Shown here piece by piece: positions 22,361-35,757 of a DNA stretch of 64,000 bases. The notes below the pieces were generated by a model, which made no database searches, was not told the origin of the DNA, and worked only from the letters and a program-made list of their open reading frames with translations. Made by a program: the position numbers and the translations under genes. How positions within the stretch are numbered: the first letter of the stretch is position 1; each line of letters starts with the position of its first letter. Origin of the DNA: Juglans regia (taxonomy: Eukaryota > Streptophyta > Magnoliopsida > Fagales > Juglandaceae); the NCBI RefSeq assembly GCF_001411555.2, contig NC_049909.1, positions 2,775,875-2,839,874 of the forward strand, read 5' to 3'.

Positions 22361-25010
22361 CCTGGCTCAACCCCTAATTTATGGTATAAATCTCTATCTC
22401 CTTATTACAAGAAATATTATACTTGTGAAATTGAAATGATGTTGTGAAAGGTGTTCTGTTGTTGATTACTGTGAATTGTGAAATGTGCTCTTTGTTTTGA
22501 ACTGTGAATTGTGAATGGTGTAGTTTGTGATGCGGTGTGCTGTATGAAGTGATGGGATTATTATACAATTTTGAATGTGGCAGTGAATTGTGTGAAGTGA
22601 TGGGATTTTTGTATAGTTTGTAATGTGCCTATGTGTAGTGTGAAGTGATGGGGATTAAATGTGAAGTTTGTGATGTGGTTGTGCTTTGTGAAGTGATGGG
22701 ATGGTTGTGTGGCTTGTGAAGTGGTTATATACTATGTGAAGTGTTGGGATTAAATTGAGATGTTGTATTATATGTGAAGATGGTATGAGATGTCATGGGC
22801 TGGAATTTTAAGTGAAGTATGGTTAAAGTTCAATATATCAAGATTGGCGAACTGTATTTTGAACTTAGGCGATAAAAATGTAGGGTATATGTGTAAATTG
22901 GTTCGATGCATGTATCGAAAAAATTTATCATATATAATGGATAATATATATTAAGCATGAATATACAATGTTTAAGCCTCAAAATTGGCTTAAAATTGTG
23001 TACTATGCTTAGTTGAGATTATGATGATGTCTTGGTTAGATTATATATGAATAGAGGAATGGATGTATGTATTGATTAAGAATGAGTTATATAACTTGGT
23101 CGAAGTTTTAAAATGGAAATGAAGGTAGAGAGAGAATGATTAAGGTGATAGTATATCTTAACTTTTAAAATGAATCATGGAGGTTCACTTTAAATGATAA
23201 GAACATGAAATTGAATGTTTTGTGTTGAGAAAGTAACCTCAAGTGGGTCCCAAGCTACAACTTTGAGAATTTAGAGGAGGGTGATAAAGGAATGTATGGA
23301 GGATGAATTTGTTAACTGAATGAGTCTAAGTGAAAGAAGCCTAAGTCAATGGTAGTTTTATGCATTTTCTAAGTTAAGTTGCTTATGCACCTGAGAAAAG
23401 AAATGATGTAAAGTTATGTATGAATGTAGGTTGCCATCTGACATGCATATAAATGGACTGCATGAAATGAAAATAACATGGAATCCAGGTGAGTACTATT
23501 GTTCATACTTTTCTAGAGTTTTCTAATGATATGAAAATGAAAAATAAATATTTATCTTTATGACGCTTTATGAAAAGAAATGATGCTTATGAATATATGC
23601 TAGTGCATTAATGTTTAAAATATATATGTATGTAATGAACTTCTTTGGCAGTCCATTTTCACGGACATCAAGAATAGTTATATGCATGTGAAATGAATGT
23701 TATATGTAGTGGCTATTGCCTTTATGTTCCATGAAATGAAATGTTAAGGTATATGCTTGATGTTATGATGATGTTTAAAGACGCCATGAAATGATGTTTA
23801 AAGGATGCTATGAAACAATGTTTAAATGATGTTTAAATGATGCTATGGAATGATGTTTAAATGATGCTATGGAATGATATTTAAATGATGCAATGAAATG
23901 ATGTTTATTGATGATGTTTATGCTTATACGATGAAATGATATTTATGAAATAAAATGGAATGATGAATCAAAAGAAGGAAAAGGAAAGGACTAAAATGAA
24001 TGAAGGAAAGGAAAAGAAATAGATAATGTTTTAATGTATGAAGCTACATAACGGTTATGACTGAATGAATGATGATATCAATAGACAAGGTAGACTGCAA
24101 TGCCAAGTAAGTAGTACTAGTAGTGTACCCAGTCCTGTCCCTGACTAAAAGAGATTCACAACCTGTGGTCATGGGCAAAATCCAGGTCCAATAGACCGGT
24201 AACTCCAACACATGGGGCGTAACAGTGTTTATTGGCCAAAGAAAAATGATAAGAGTTAATTGAATGTATGAAATGTTTTATTTCTTAATGAAAGAATGTA
24301 AAAGGTGTAGGAAATGTTTCATAAAGAATGAAAACTTTTTAAAGAAAAACCTCCACCTTGTAATATTTTCAAAAAAGAAAAATAATAATAATAAATGTTT
24401 TATATAAAGTATGTAGATGAATGATAAATACATAAATGAAAACCTATGTTAATATATTTTTACAGTATGAGTTAATGTGCGCTGAGTATTTGACTCAAAA
24501 TGAGGACGATGCGTCACGACAGACATGGCCCATGGAATAGATGACAGAAGCGTAGGCACATTTTATGTAATGTATGAACTCACATTTTGTAAAAGGACTT
24601 TGTATTTTTTTTAATCTAATGAGTACTGTTGCAAACTCTCTTTTAATTTACAAAGTAGATTTTAATTTTAAACATAGAAACTTTTATATCGTGGGGAGGA
24701 AAATAAAAAGTTCTAAAAAGTTCAGTAATTCCCATATCATTTTCCAAAATTATTTTATAGTCTCACCACAAAGATGAACGTTACACATACACACACACCA
24801 TGGCTCCCTTCGCCACACCGTGGGTAGCGACCATGACTTTGTAACAAGCAATACCCAATTCTGCGCTAGGCGTGTTCACGGCCAAGTGTCCTCTATCCTC
24901 TGCCAGCAGAGAGGCAAAAATATCGACATGAGAGTGTTACCATCTCGCTTGATCTCGTTATCAAATAGTGACAACCCAAGAGACATTACTCAATTCTTAA
25001 ACACTCCCAA
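22361..25010. repeat. degenerate LTR-like DNA with internal short tandem repeats
   Basis: Holds a GTGAAGTGATGGGATT-type repeat (about 22440-22780) and a 25- to 27-bp repeat around ATGATGTTTAAATGATGCTA (about 23770-23900). ATG-rich low-complexity DNA like this is also present in the solo LTR at 53365-57654, so this may be an old relative. No protein frame is recognisable. Confidence 0.4.
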
Positions 25011-26060
25011 TGTGGTGCCCCGTTCCTCATGAAGGTCTAGGCGATGATCGGTGGTGCCAAGAGTACTGGCCAACGGTCAACACTTAAGAAGAAATTGAAT
25101 TAGGCGTGTAATTTTCTAGAGTGAAGTACACGTGAAAGGTATATGTCTATGAAATCGCAATAGAAGTTTGAGCGGATTACGTTGTGAGGACAATGCTAGC
25201 TATTAAGTAACAGAATACTAAACTTCACCATAAAAGGGGGTCTCTCACCCTTCATTAAATCTCAAGATATTACATCATCTAAATGTACATACAGTTAGTC
25301 GTCAAAAGGTGGTGGACCGATTACAAGTAGTTGCCTGACTTAATATTATACATATTCTAACGGAAGGTATAAGAAAACTACAATGGGTACTGGTCTCCAT
25401 ACTTAAAGGTCGGGCGGACTTGACTCTTCTTACTCGGGCATCATGCCAGGATCTGGATCTATCCAAAATCTATGGTCTCAAGAATGAAACTATAAGTAGG
25501 TTAGGTGGCTATGACAAGACTGCAAATGAGAGATAATGTTACTGAAGATGCTATGAGCACTTTCACGAAAAGATTGAATAGACATGTATTTGCGTGGCAA
25601 AGAATCACACTCACACTTACAGCTACGTGCATCCTTATACGTAGTGAAGAATTACCCTCTTATATAATACATGTACATACATATGCTTGGCGAGGGATCA
25701 CACTTTGGGGACAATGCCTTCTACTCTTATGCAAAATACAGAAACACATTAGTACTAGTATGATGAGGAATAACCCATCTACAATATAAGTATAAAACCT
25801 GTAAAATCGATATTCGGCTTGTTTTAGCTCCTATAACATTCTTCCGGTGCACATGTGCTTATTATATAGATATTTATCACACAGACTTCTCACACAAAGA
25901 TACTTTTTGTATCAAGGATGCTTTTACCCAGTCAACCAACTCGAATACACCAACATGTGATACGTTGGGACATCCTACATCCCGACCATCAAGTGAGGCC
26001 AAATATGACAACGTTCCACCCCAATCTCGAGGAGGCATTCTCCTTCTTATGTGAAGCACA
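25011..26060 (+). repeat. LTR-like repeat, related to 61455-62400
   Basis: Starts TGTGGTGCCCCGTTCCTC and shares phrases with 61455 onwards: ATGAAGG near the start, CGGTGCCA, and ATCAAGTGAGGCCAA near 25988 and 62336. The two are in the same orientation and clearly one repeat family, but diverged. Confidence 0.5.
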
Positions 26061-27356
26061 TGGAAATGTTTCTCAATAATGGTTTGGGGAATTCTTCATC
26101 TGGTCCCATGATCATAGACTTGCGCTATAGACTTCTCACACATAGATAGATATTTTCACACAGAGATATTGAGTTCCCACACATGGATTTAGAGTCATGT
26201 AATGAAAACAATCAACACATTCAAACATTCAAACATTCAAAACATTGGAAATCGGTGCATAATGTTGGTATAAACATAATGATCGAAATATTTATTCATA
26301 CTTTTAGAATGAGGGAGAGAAGTTACAGAGGTAATGCAATGCCTTTTACTCACAACATTTATCCCACATTTCCCAACATTGTCTTAGAAGTTAACCTACA
26401 TTCCTACGTTTAAAATTCTTTCAACGCCTCTCTGCTCCTTGCTTTCCGAAGTAGCTGACTTCACGAGCTCTTTGGTGAATAAAGTCTCAAAAGTGAGATC
26501 TTGTCCCACGTCCAGGTCCTTTAAATAGGGTGGAGTTGTTAGATGTCATTCTTTACTTCGAATCTGCAATAAGGATTTTCTTTAAACCTTTCCTGCATAC
26601 TGTAGGATGATAGAGACAAATTGCCAAGCATGGTCTGCCCACATGCTTGGTCCTCTAAACTTCCTCGAAAGAGGAAGGTCTTGGTCGTGGCTTGAGTTGT
26701 ACTGTTACGTTCAGACGACATGACCCGTCAAGCTCTCACATTTCATCACAGAACCACTCGGATGTGACCCTTTAGATGGAGTAGGGCTTCTGAATGCTAT
26801 GCTACCAATTTTCTAAACACTTCCATGTACTTTCGGAAAGCTCCCTCACATACTTAGTCTCTTCCAGAATACTACTCGCCTTGGTGGGTAACTCTCTGTC
26901 TTGTTAGAGTTACTGGCTTCCACGGCTCCTCACTCTCGCCTTCTCGGTAAGTGGCCCTTTGTGCACGCCTTTAGTGAAACAACACACTTATCTCCACTTC
27001 ATTCTAGGACGCATTAGCCAAGTGTTTGCAAGGTGATTGCTTGACCATGTGCTATACTGACTACACTTTGCTGCGCCTGTTGCTAATTCCTTAGACCATT
27101 GGAGTATTTCTCATCTTTATCGTCCACTCAACTCCAAGAATGGTCTGTTACCTTTCGCTCCCGACGGTTTCTTATACACAAGTAACCAGAGAAGCTCCAT
27201 CGAGATAATGATACATTCTGGCTTGGGGTTTGTAATACACACACGCACCCAAAACTCTTCTTAAAACTGAGTATTAAGTACTTTGAAAGAGTAACGTCAA
27301 AGTAATAAGTAATTTGCAAAAATAAACATACATATAAAAAAAATCATGAGAGAAAG
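26061..27356. other. intergenic or unknown repeat
   Basis: No recognised gene. The DNA is less AT-rich than its surroundings and has short CT-rich phrases; all frames are short. Confidence 0.4.
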
Positions 27357-27539
27357 TGTGACGCCCCCAACCTTAGCTTGAGATAGAGCGAAGACTTAGA
27401 GTGTCAGGACATGTAACGCAAGATTAAATATCTCCATACATGACAATTAAAATGCAATGCATCATATAAGTGTAACTAACATAATGTAATATTTGCAGCG
27501 AATTAAAGGTAAAAATAAAACTTATGCCAGAATAACTAA

Positions 27540-27731
27540 GGGCTTGTTTGGATTCGCAAGTTATCTCAGCTCATCTCAACTCATCTCAACTCATCTCACT
27601 ACTATTCATTACTATTCAGCAACTTTAACTCATAAATCTCACTACTATTCACAACTCATCTCATTACTATTCACAATCTATCTCAGCTCATCTCAAATCA
27701 TCTCAAGTCATCTTCGAATCCAAACATCTCC
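27540..27731. mobile_element. Tourist-type MITE, 192 bp
   Basis: Flanked by the 3-bp duplication TAA (27537-27539 and 27732-27734). Left end GGGCTTGTTTGGATTCGCAA; right end read backwards GGAGATGTTTGGATTCGAAG. The interior repeats CTCATCTCA and CACTACTATTCA. TAA duplication with such ends is typical of PIF/Harbinger-derived MITEs. Confidence 0.8.
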
Positions 27732-29942
27732 TAAAAACATCACAATTCATTAATAATCATTATAAGTTCAAACCAAATAGTAGCATAATCTTAGTACAAC
27801 TAATCATCATAAAAAGTCTCCAAAGTTAGATCAACTGCTTCATACGTTCTAGAGCATGAAGGACTAACGCTATAAACATTAGGATAAGGTCTAGTTTTTT
27901 CTCGAGGTATATCTCCTCTTCAATTAGTTTGATCCACACTTCCATCCAGTCCGTCCTACTCGAGTCCTAACACAACTTTTATCATTCCGAGTAGAATGAC
28001 AGTGGGTCCGCAAGGTGTGAGATTTGCTTGAAATCTCAGTAAGTTAAACAACTAACGTATACAAAAATAAATTATGCATGATGAATGATAAATATGAAAT
28101 GCATGTAATGAGGAAAATCAGTGTGTCACCCATTCAGATTCCTCAACATTTTCAAAAAAACTGAGACACATTTTCATACAAAGAACATTTTTCACTTTAC
28201 TAGCAAAATAATCATAATATTTCATCATTATTAACAATTTAATCGTAATATTATAACGTGTGATATCGTCACAGTTTCTGAGTACCTTATGGTGATCGTA
28301 GTATAACTCACGTTAAAACTACGTTGTCTGCAGACTCGTTCTCAATGCATTGATAACATAACATAACATTATAACATGTACACCCACCAGCCTTATATGT
28401 TATAACATTTGACTTCGCTTCGGCATTTTTTAAAAAAGAACTCATTTGAAGCCTGTTGGTTATTCTTCGTCAACCCAAGGGTTACCATTCCATTTTTAAA
28501 CACTCCAGAGTGGATAGAGGAGTACCACTAGGATAATTCTTCATCCTAGCCTTTTGTGTCGTTAAAAAATATATTTCATGACATGTGCATATGTAGCGAC
28601 CTTTCATGTAAAAATGATATTTATAGATGCAATATGCTAAAATGGTGAAAATATCACATGTCATGTAAGTATGTACTCAATTTATTATATAACATGATAT
28701 TTAATGCTCAAAATGACAATTATAACATGAATGTGACATTTATCAATAAATCATAAATAACTTATCAATGTGTAAGTTAGATACCAACTTACAAAATTTT
28801 TGAGTTTGAAAAGTCGTAGCAGCTGAAATCAAATTCATACTAAGTTAGGATTTACATCACTATGGAAGATGTTTATAATCAAAGGTTTAAAAACTGAGTA
28901 TTTATAAAAATAACCCTAAACTCTCAAAAATTACTACTAAGGCCCTAAATTTTTCACTATTTGCAAACAAATCTCAAATTTAACCAAACTGCATGGACCT
29001 TATATTTTTGATATTCTAAGATCATCTATACCCTGATAATTGTACAATTCAAAATGGAACTAGTTTAAACATTCTCAACCAGTGGCATGCAATTTAGTTG
29101 AAATCACTGATGCTTTAGAGTGATTTCAACTATTGATCTCTATGAATGCATGCTTATGCAAATTTTTTCTAGTAAAAAATAATCACTATAGTCCTTAATG
29201 ATATGATAAAGGCCAATAATTGAGTGAGTAAGTTCATCCCAATACTTAATCATGGCTAAAACCCTTAATCTTCATTAATCCTCTATTAATCAAACTTGTT
29301 GCTTCTAGTATAAATCACAAAGGCGTGCTTTCAAAACTCACCCAAAACATGTATTTTCATTCTTATCTCCAATAAAAGGTTTTCTAAATGCTTAATCATC
29401 AAGCCTAGGTGGAATAAATCAAACTTCATGTCTTAATCACAAACTTACTTAAAACCCATGCATGTTTTGATGATCAACACAAAATAGAATTAAAACATAT
29501 CATGACATGCTTCTAATAAAAAATCAAACCTTCCATGATCATTTTAAGACATTAATAAATCATATAAAAAATATGCTAAGACATGCCATCGCTAAAATTT
29601 TCACTTAAAAAAATATAAATACTTAAACCATTCTTAATGAACCCGGCTTTGAATTAAGCATGGTAATCTCTTCTAAAATTAACCAAAACTCAATCTAACA
29701 CTCGAAAACTAGACTTGACATGTAACTAAGATCTAATGCAAGAAAACTTACAAATTTCATGGCCCACTCAAGCTTCCAACATAAGAACTTACAAGAACTT
29801 CAATAACACTCAAGCAAGCACACACACACCCCTTTCGGTTTCTCTCAAAACTAAGGAGAAGGTGGCTCTCAATGCTCAAGTGGAGCTAGAGATGAGGTGT
29901 GGAGGAAATGAGAGGATAAAGGGGCTTTTTATAGGCAGCCAA

Positions 29943-29957
29943 GGGGAAGGAGACGTT
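29943..29957. repeat. LINE target-site duplication, copy 1
   Basis: GGGGAAGGAGACGTT, identical to 35743-35757. The poly-T (minus-strand poly-A tail) starts within its final Ts. Confidence 0.9.
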
Positions 29958-30036
29958 TTTTTTTTTATAGGTAAACAAGAATTATTATTTCAATAAAGGC
30001 CACAAAGTGCCAGTTACAAATGCCTTTATGCCTTAT

Positions 30037-33000
30037 CTACGTAGGCACGTTAGAAACTAAGAAATCATGAAAGTTCATGCCATTGAAGTCTACAGCAATA
30101 GCCCAAGTACAGAGAGTCTTAAAAAAGAAAACTTTAAGCTCCGCCAAAGATCTCTCTTTGTCTTCAAATGTCCGCTCATTGCGTTCCTTACACAAGCACC
30201 ACATGATACAATTCGGAATCATTTTCCAAACCGCTTTGATTTGTTGCACACCTCTAATAGAGGTCTAGCTTGCCAACATTTCCACCACAGATTCTGGCAT
30301 CACCCACGCTAGATCCATTCTATTCAGCACCTCATACCAGAGAGACCTGGCAACCTCACAATGTAAAAGTAGATGATTCACCGACTTACCTTCACTTTTA
30401 CACATGCAGCACCAATCTATAATGATTATCATCCTCTTTCTCAGATTATCTGTAGTGAGAATCTTACCTAAGGATGTTGTCCATACAAAAAAGGAAGCTT
30501 TGGGTGGAGTCTTGTTCTTCCAAAGCCTTCTCCAAGGAAATTGTGACTCAGGTTCTTGTGTGAAAACCTTATAAAAGGATCTAACTGTGAATACCCCTCT
30601 CCCCACTGGAGTCCACCACAACCCATCTTCCTGCTGGATATTCGGACGACAAGAATACAACAGACTATACAAGTCTACAAAACTCTCCACCTCCCAGTCT
30701 TGTGCTGCCCGGATGAAGTTGATATTCCAGTGTGTACTCCCATCCACCCTTCCCATAAGCTCTGCCACTGTAGCATCTTTATCACTTGCAATTAGGAAAA
30801 GTAGAGGAAACAAATCTTGAAGGGCGTTGTTACCACACCAAACATCCTTCCAAAATCTGATCTTGGACCCTGTACCCATCTGAAGCCGAGTATGATGATG
30901 AAATGCCTCCCACCCTCTTCTTATATGTTTCCATAGCCCCACTCCATAGGTGCCACTAACTTCTCTAGTACACCAACCCTCCCCTAATCCACCATACTTA
31001 ATCTCAATCACTACTTTCCATAAGGCATCCGGTTCTTTAGTATAACACCACAACCATTTCCCAAGCAGCACCCGATTGAACAATCTCAAGTTTTTGATAC
31101 CCAATCCGCCACTAGAAATAGGACGGCAGACTTTTTCCCACTTGACTAAATGAAATTTAAATTCCTCTCCTAAACCACCCCACAGAAAATCTCTTTATAG
31201 CTTCTCAATTCTACTAGCCATACTAGCCTGTATAGGGAATAAGGATAAGAAGTATGTGGGTAGGTTAGAAAGTGTACTCTTAATCAACGTGATCCGGCCC
31301 CCTTTTGACAAGTACATTCTCTTCCAACCTGCCAATCTCCTTTCTATTTTTTCAATCACCGTATCCCATATCGAGCAAGTCCTCGAGTTTATACCCAACG
31401 ATAGTCCCAGGTACATCATAGGAAGAGACGCTATCTTACAACCCAATATCCCTGCTAACTCTTGGACATTCTGGACTTCCCCAATCGGCACCACCTCGGA
31501 TTTATCATAGTTCACTTTTAAGCCAGATACAGCTTTGAAACAAAGAAGCAACGCCTTCACAGCCCGCAACTGATCAGAATTGGCCTCACACATAATAAGC
31601 GTATCGTCTACAAACAACAAATGAGAGATAGTAGTAATACCCCTACTCAAGGATCCAACCTGAAAACCATTTACAAAACCATTATTTACCAAAGCCGAGA
31701 TCATCCTGCTTAGTGCCTCCATCACAAGGACAAAAAGTAGGGGAGAAAGCGGATCCCCTTGTCTCAAGCCCCGAGAGCTCGCCAAAAAAACCTTCTGGGC
31801 TGCCATTGATCAATACAGAGAATCTTGCTGTGGAAATACACCAGCTAATCCATGACCTCCACCTCTCCCCAAAACCACACCTATCCAGTAGATATAGAAG
31901 AAAATCCCAATTAACATGATCATACGCCTTATCCATATCTAACTTACACAGAATCCCTGAACTCTGATCCTTCAATTTACTGTCTAAACATTCATTAGCA
32001 ATAAGAACTGCATCAAGAATCTGTCTACTCTTTACAAAAACATTTTGAGGCTTGGTAACAATCTTCCCCAACACCACATTCAACCGATTAGCTAGTACTT
32101 TAGAAATAATCTTATAAACTCCATTCACTAGACTAATAGGCCGATAATCCGCAATCTCAGTTGCCCCCACCTTTTTAGGTATTAAAGCAAGGAGAGTGGT
32201 GTTAAGGCTTTTCTCAAATTTTCCAACCGAGTACAACTCCTGAAACACCTTCATAAGATCATCTTTTATCACCTCCCAACAATCTTGGAAAAACCCCATA
32301 GAGAAACCATCTAGTCCGGGGGCCTTGTCTTTCACCATCTTCCTTACCACCTCATACACCTCGACCTCCTCAAAAACCCTCTCCATCCTAGCTACATCCC
32401 CCCTCTCAATGGTGTCAAAAACCAACCCATCAAGAGTAGGCCTCCATCCCATTGGCTCGGTAAGGAGCTTCTCAAAGACATCAGTAACATGTTCTTTGAT
32501 AACTTCCTCATCCCTACACTCCATCCCCTCAATTTTCAAAACCTCTATATTATTGTTTCTTCTATGCGAGTTTGCAATGCTATGGAAAAACTTCGTACTC
32601 CGATCCCCTTCCCTTAACCATAATGCTCTTGACTTTTGACGCCAAGACATTTCTTCTTGCAAAATAATTCTCTCAAGATCTGCGACCAACACAGTTCTTT
32701 GTAATTGTTCCTCCTCAGAAAGTGGCCTCACCTCTTGAAGTCTATCTAACTCCTGAATCTCCAACCACTTGATATTATTGTTCTCCCTTATGTCTCCAAA
32801 CGACTGTTTATTCCACTCCTTCAGGTCTCTCTTTAATGCCTTCAGCTTGTTCGCAAAAATGAAACTAGGCGTTCCATTGAACTGATAAGAAATCCACCAT
32901 TGTTTAACCCTCTCCACAAAACCCTCTGATTTCAGCCACATGTTCTCGAACTTGAAGTATCGTCTCCCACTATGAATACCTCCACAGTCTAGAAAAATAG

Positions 33001-33676
33001 GCCAATGATCAGAATTTAAACGTACCAACCGCTTTTGACACACCTCAGGAAAATGACTTTCCCACTCAGGGGAAATAAGAAAGCGATCCAAGCGAGATCA
33101 AGTCCGGTTGTTTGACCATGTGGCATGGCCCCCTGCGAGAGGAAGGTCTATCAAATTCAAGTAAAAAATACACTCTGAGAACTCCACACTTGCAGGCCTC
33201 ACTCTTCTTCTTCTGAAGCTTTCACTTGGAAATCTCACAACATTGAAATCACCCCCAATACACCACGGAAGATCCCACCAACTATGTACCCCTGCTAGTT
33301 CATCCCACAAAAAACCTCTGTCAGCATCTAGATTTGGACCATAGACACCTGCAAAAGCCCATAAGAAATTATCGAACACACTTTTAAAGGAGCACGCTAC
33401 CGTATATATCCCTATATATTCCTCCACTTTTTCCACCACCCTCCTATCCCACATTACCACAATTCCTCCCGATGCCCCTATAGAGGCCAAGTAAACCCAA
33501 TCCACATGAGCCCCACTCCATAAACTTCACACCATCTTTCTATCAATCATTTTTAGCTTCGTCTCCTGTAAACACACAATGTCTGCTTTCCACTCACGAA
33601 GCAAGTGTCGAACCCGATGGCGCTTATCTACCTCGTTAAGCCCACGCACATTCCAAGACACAATCTTAGGCTTCAT
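30037..33676 (-). pseudogene. LINE ORF2: endonuclease and reverse transcriptase, interrupted
   Basis: The start ATG (33676-33674) overlaps the stop of ORF1. Endonuclease signatures in order: SWNVRGLN, LQETK, GGDFNVVRF, SDHWPI. Reverse transcriptase: [39 protein letters not shown] and the catalytic FVDD in [10 protein letters not shown]. The C-terminal zinc-binding RVT region has CCMCKSEGKSVNHLLLHC. Damage: TGA at 33529-33527 (consistent with CGA to TGA), TGA at 33100-33098, a frameshift in a T7 run near 31785-31793, TAA near 31195 and TAG near 30265. Three of the stops fit single C-to-T or G-to-A changes, as expected of methylated, silenced DNA. The intact pieces are 33505-33098, 33091-31682, 31806-31195, 31104-30265 and 30249-30037. 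Confidence 0.9.
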
Positions 33677-35433
33677 TTGGGAACAGCCAGCCCCTTCCCT
33701 TTTACCCTATTCCTACTGGAACTTCCCTCTGAATTCATAGACCACGCCAATTTTTTTAGTTCCCGATTCTTCTTCGAATCCCCTTTCCTTTTTTGTTGAT
33801 GTCCAGCTTCCATAGCCGCTAACAATGCTATGAACTGCTCTTCATACCCTTCACAATTAATCCCCACGTAATGTTGAATCTCTTTCACCTTATTAATGAC
33901 CCAGTCTGAGGCTTGGGTTGGATAGCAGTAGTTTAATGGAGTAGGAATGCCCCTCCTATCAATCTGAAAATTCTGGAACTCTTCACCCACCGGAATCCCT
34001 TCCAACCCCACCTGATCACACGCCTGAGAGAAGAAAAAATCATCCTCCACCGAATTCAGAATCTGGTCGCACGACTCAGGGAGAAACAACTCGTTCTCCA
34101 CCGAGTGCATAAGATCAACCGAATCATCCTCCTCCTCAGCCACCTCAAAATCATCATACCCTTTGACAGAAACGTTCGCCGGAGCAAGGCCTTCATCCCC
34201 TCCAACCATCGGCGTTGTCTGAGTTTCCTTTAGGGTAGAGAAACGCGATCCGAACTTCACCAGCGCATTTTGCGCACAACACGACGGCGGCCCATCAACG
34301 GCAACCCCCATCTCCTTTGTCCGCACCGTCTGTGCCACCTCCACCTGATCTTCCGTCGCCGGCACACTTTCTGGCACAAAACCGAGGCTCTGAAACTCGA
34401 CGGGTTTGGTGCTCACGGGTTTGGGGCTCACGAAAACTCGTGAACCTTCCGTGGACTTTGGGTTCGCCCCAAACCCAGATCCATCGCATGGGCCTGCCGG
34501 CCCAGGCCCAGCCCCATCACTTGGGCGCGAGCTCGACGAGGCCTTCTCCCTGGCCTTAGATGGCCCAGCCCCATCAGGTTGGCTTAAGCCCGACGAAACC
34601 TTAGAACTTGCCTTAGGAAACCCACCCTTCTGCCTCCACAAGCCCCGGCCCTTACCCACTTGAAACCCATCACCCGTAGCCTTCCCTTTGCCTTTTAAAT
34701 TCGCCATTTCATCCCTTTCCTTAAATAGAACGACAGCCTCTAATACTTCGGACATGTCCTTCTGCAGCATGCGTAACTGCCCTTGCACCTCCTGCAACGT
34801 CCTACGTACGTCCCATACCTCCTGACATGTCACACAACTACTGCCATGTGAGTTGCTCATCACGCCATATTGCTTCGACAGAGCTTCACGTCGCCCACCT
34901 CCCCTGACAAAGCCCCTCCCATCACCGTCTCCCTTCCTCACCACTTTCGGCAACGTCGAAGCGAGCACCTCCTTGTACGTCCTAGCTTGGTGTCTCATCC
35001 CCCCCTTGACAGCATCCCACTGTCCTCCACCCCGAAGCACCTTTCTCGGCTCAAGCAGCACCTCCCGCATCTTCCTCCACCCCCAACCATTCTCCCCTTC
35101 TGGAATGCACAAGACATTTCTTCTCCCCCCCTGGTTATACTCAACAACTTCAATATATCTACCTCGATGATTAGAGCATCGCTGGGCAGTAATACTACAG
35201 TATCCTTCTCTAGTTGCTGAATAAACCTCCTTTCTTCCACCTTCCATACTCTCCTCTAACACCTTCCCAAGCCACTGCACTGAAGATGGGCCAAACAGAA
35301 CCACATGTTCTGACTTCCAGTTTCTTTCGATGACTCTCAGCATGCCACCCCCAGCCTTAGACAAGATAAAACATTTAGATTCAATCACCACCTCTACAGG
35401 ATAAACCATCCTTAAAACACCCCAATAACTCAA
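33673..35433 (-). CDS. LINE ORF1 protein, 586 residues
   Basis: Uninterrupted frame upstream of ORF2 on the same strand. In L1-type elements ORF1 supplies an RNA-binding chaperone. Here the N-terminal 100 residues have a compact tryptophan-bearing region (VVLFGPSSVQWLG), followed by a basic stretch (about 110-180). A long Ser/Pro/Gly-rich linker (about 230-370) comes next, then an acidic region (EEEDDS). The last 30 residues are basic (QQKRKGDSKKNRELKK). I see no CCHC zinc knuckle. Its stop TGA shares bases with the ORF2 start (ATGA). Confidence 0.7.
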   Translation of the reverse strand: MSYWGVLRMVYPVEVVIESKCFILSKAGGGMLRVIERNWKSEHVVLFGPSSVQWLGKVLEESMEGGRKEVYSATREGYCSITAQRCSNHRGRYIEVVEYNQGGRRNVLCIPEGENGWGWRKMREVLLEPRKVLRGGGQWDAVKGGMRHQARTYKEVLASTLPKVVRKGDGDGRGFVRGGGRREALSKQYGVMSNSHGSSCVTCQEVWDVRRTLQEVQGQLRMLQKDMSEVLEAVVLFKERDEMANLKGKGKATGDGFQVGKGRGLWRQKGGFPKASSKVSSGLSQPDGAGPSKAREKASSSSRPSDGAGPGPAGPCDGSGFGANPKSTEGSRVFVSPKPVSTKPVEFQSLGFVPESVPATEDQVEVAQTVRTKEMGVAVDGPPSCCAQNALVKFGSRFSTLKETQTTPMVGGDEGLAPANVSVKGYDDFEVAEEEDDSVDLMHSVENELFLPESCDQILNSVEDDFFFSQACDQVGLEGIPVGEEFQNFQIDRRGIPTPLNYCYPTQASDWVINKVKEIQHYVGINCEGYEEQFIALLAAMEAGHQQKRKGDSKKNRELKKLAWSMNSEGSSSRNRVKGKGLAVPK

Positions 35434-35742
35434 AAACCAGTTATCATGGCACCATCACTCCAGTCTGAACAGAACACTCTAAACTGGACTACATATTAAT
35501 CACCACAAGGAAACACCACCATTAACGGCCCAAAAACTCCAGAAACAAGAATATGAAAACCAAACAATGGAAAGTGTACGGAGAGAATTTAGGAGAGAGA
35601 AACAAAAAATGACCCCAATTTGGCTGACAATCTGGAGCTAGGTCAACATGAATAAATCATATATGCCATAAAGTTTTCAAAGAGCATGTTTTGTTTAGGT
35701 ATAACTCTTCCTGTGGAACTTCTCAACTAAGCCTAAGCCCAT

Positions 35743-35757
35743 GGGGAAGGAGACGTT
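35743..35757. repeat. LINE target-site duplication, copy 2
   Basis: GGGGAAGGAGACGTT, identical to copy 1. The bases before it (CCTAAGCCCAT, the LINE 5' junction) repeat the host sequence just after it (35761-35771). Confidence 0.9.

Larger units (their letters stand above)
29958..35742 (-). mobile_element. full-length but inactive L1-type LINE, about 5.8 kb
   Basis: Non-LTR retrotransposon, read right to left. It has a 5' leader (35434-35742), ORF1, ORF2 with endonuclease, reverse transcriptase and C-terminal zinc-binding region, and a short poly-A tail seen as poly-T at 29958-29966. A perfect 15-bp target duplication brackets it. ORF2 contains four in-frame stops and a frameshift, so the copy cannot move itself. 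It sits inside LTR A. Confidence 0.9.

Noticed and set aside
34317..35240. Several open frames opposite LINE ORF1
   Set aside because: Shadows of ORF1 caused by its GC-rich codons.
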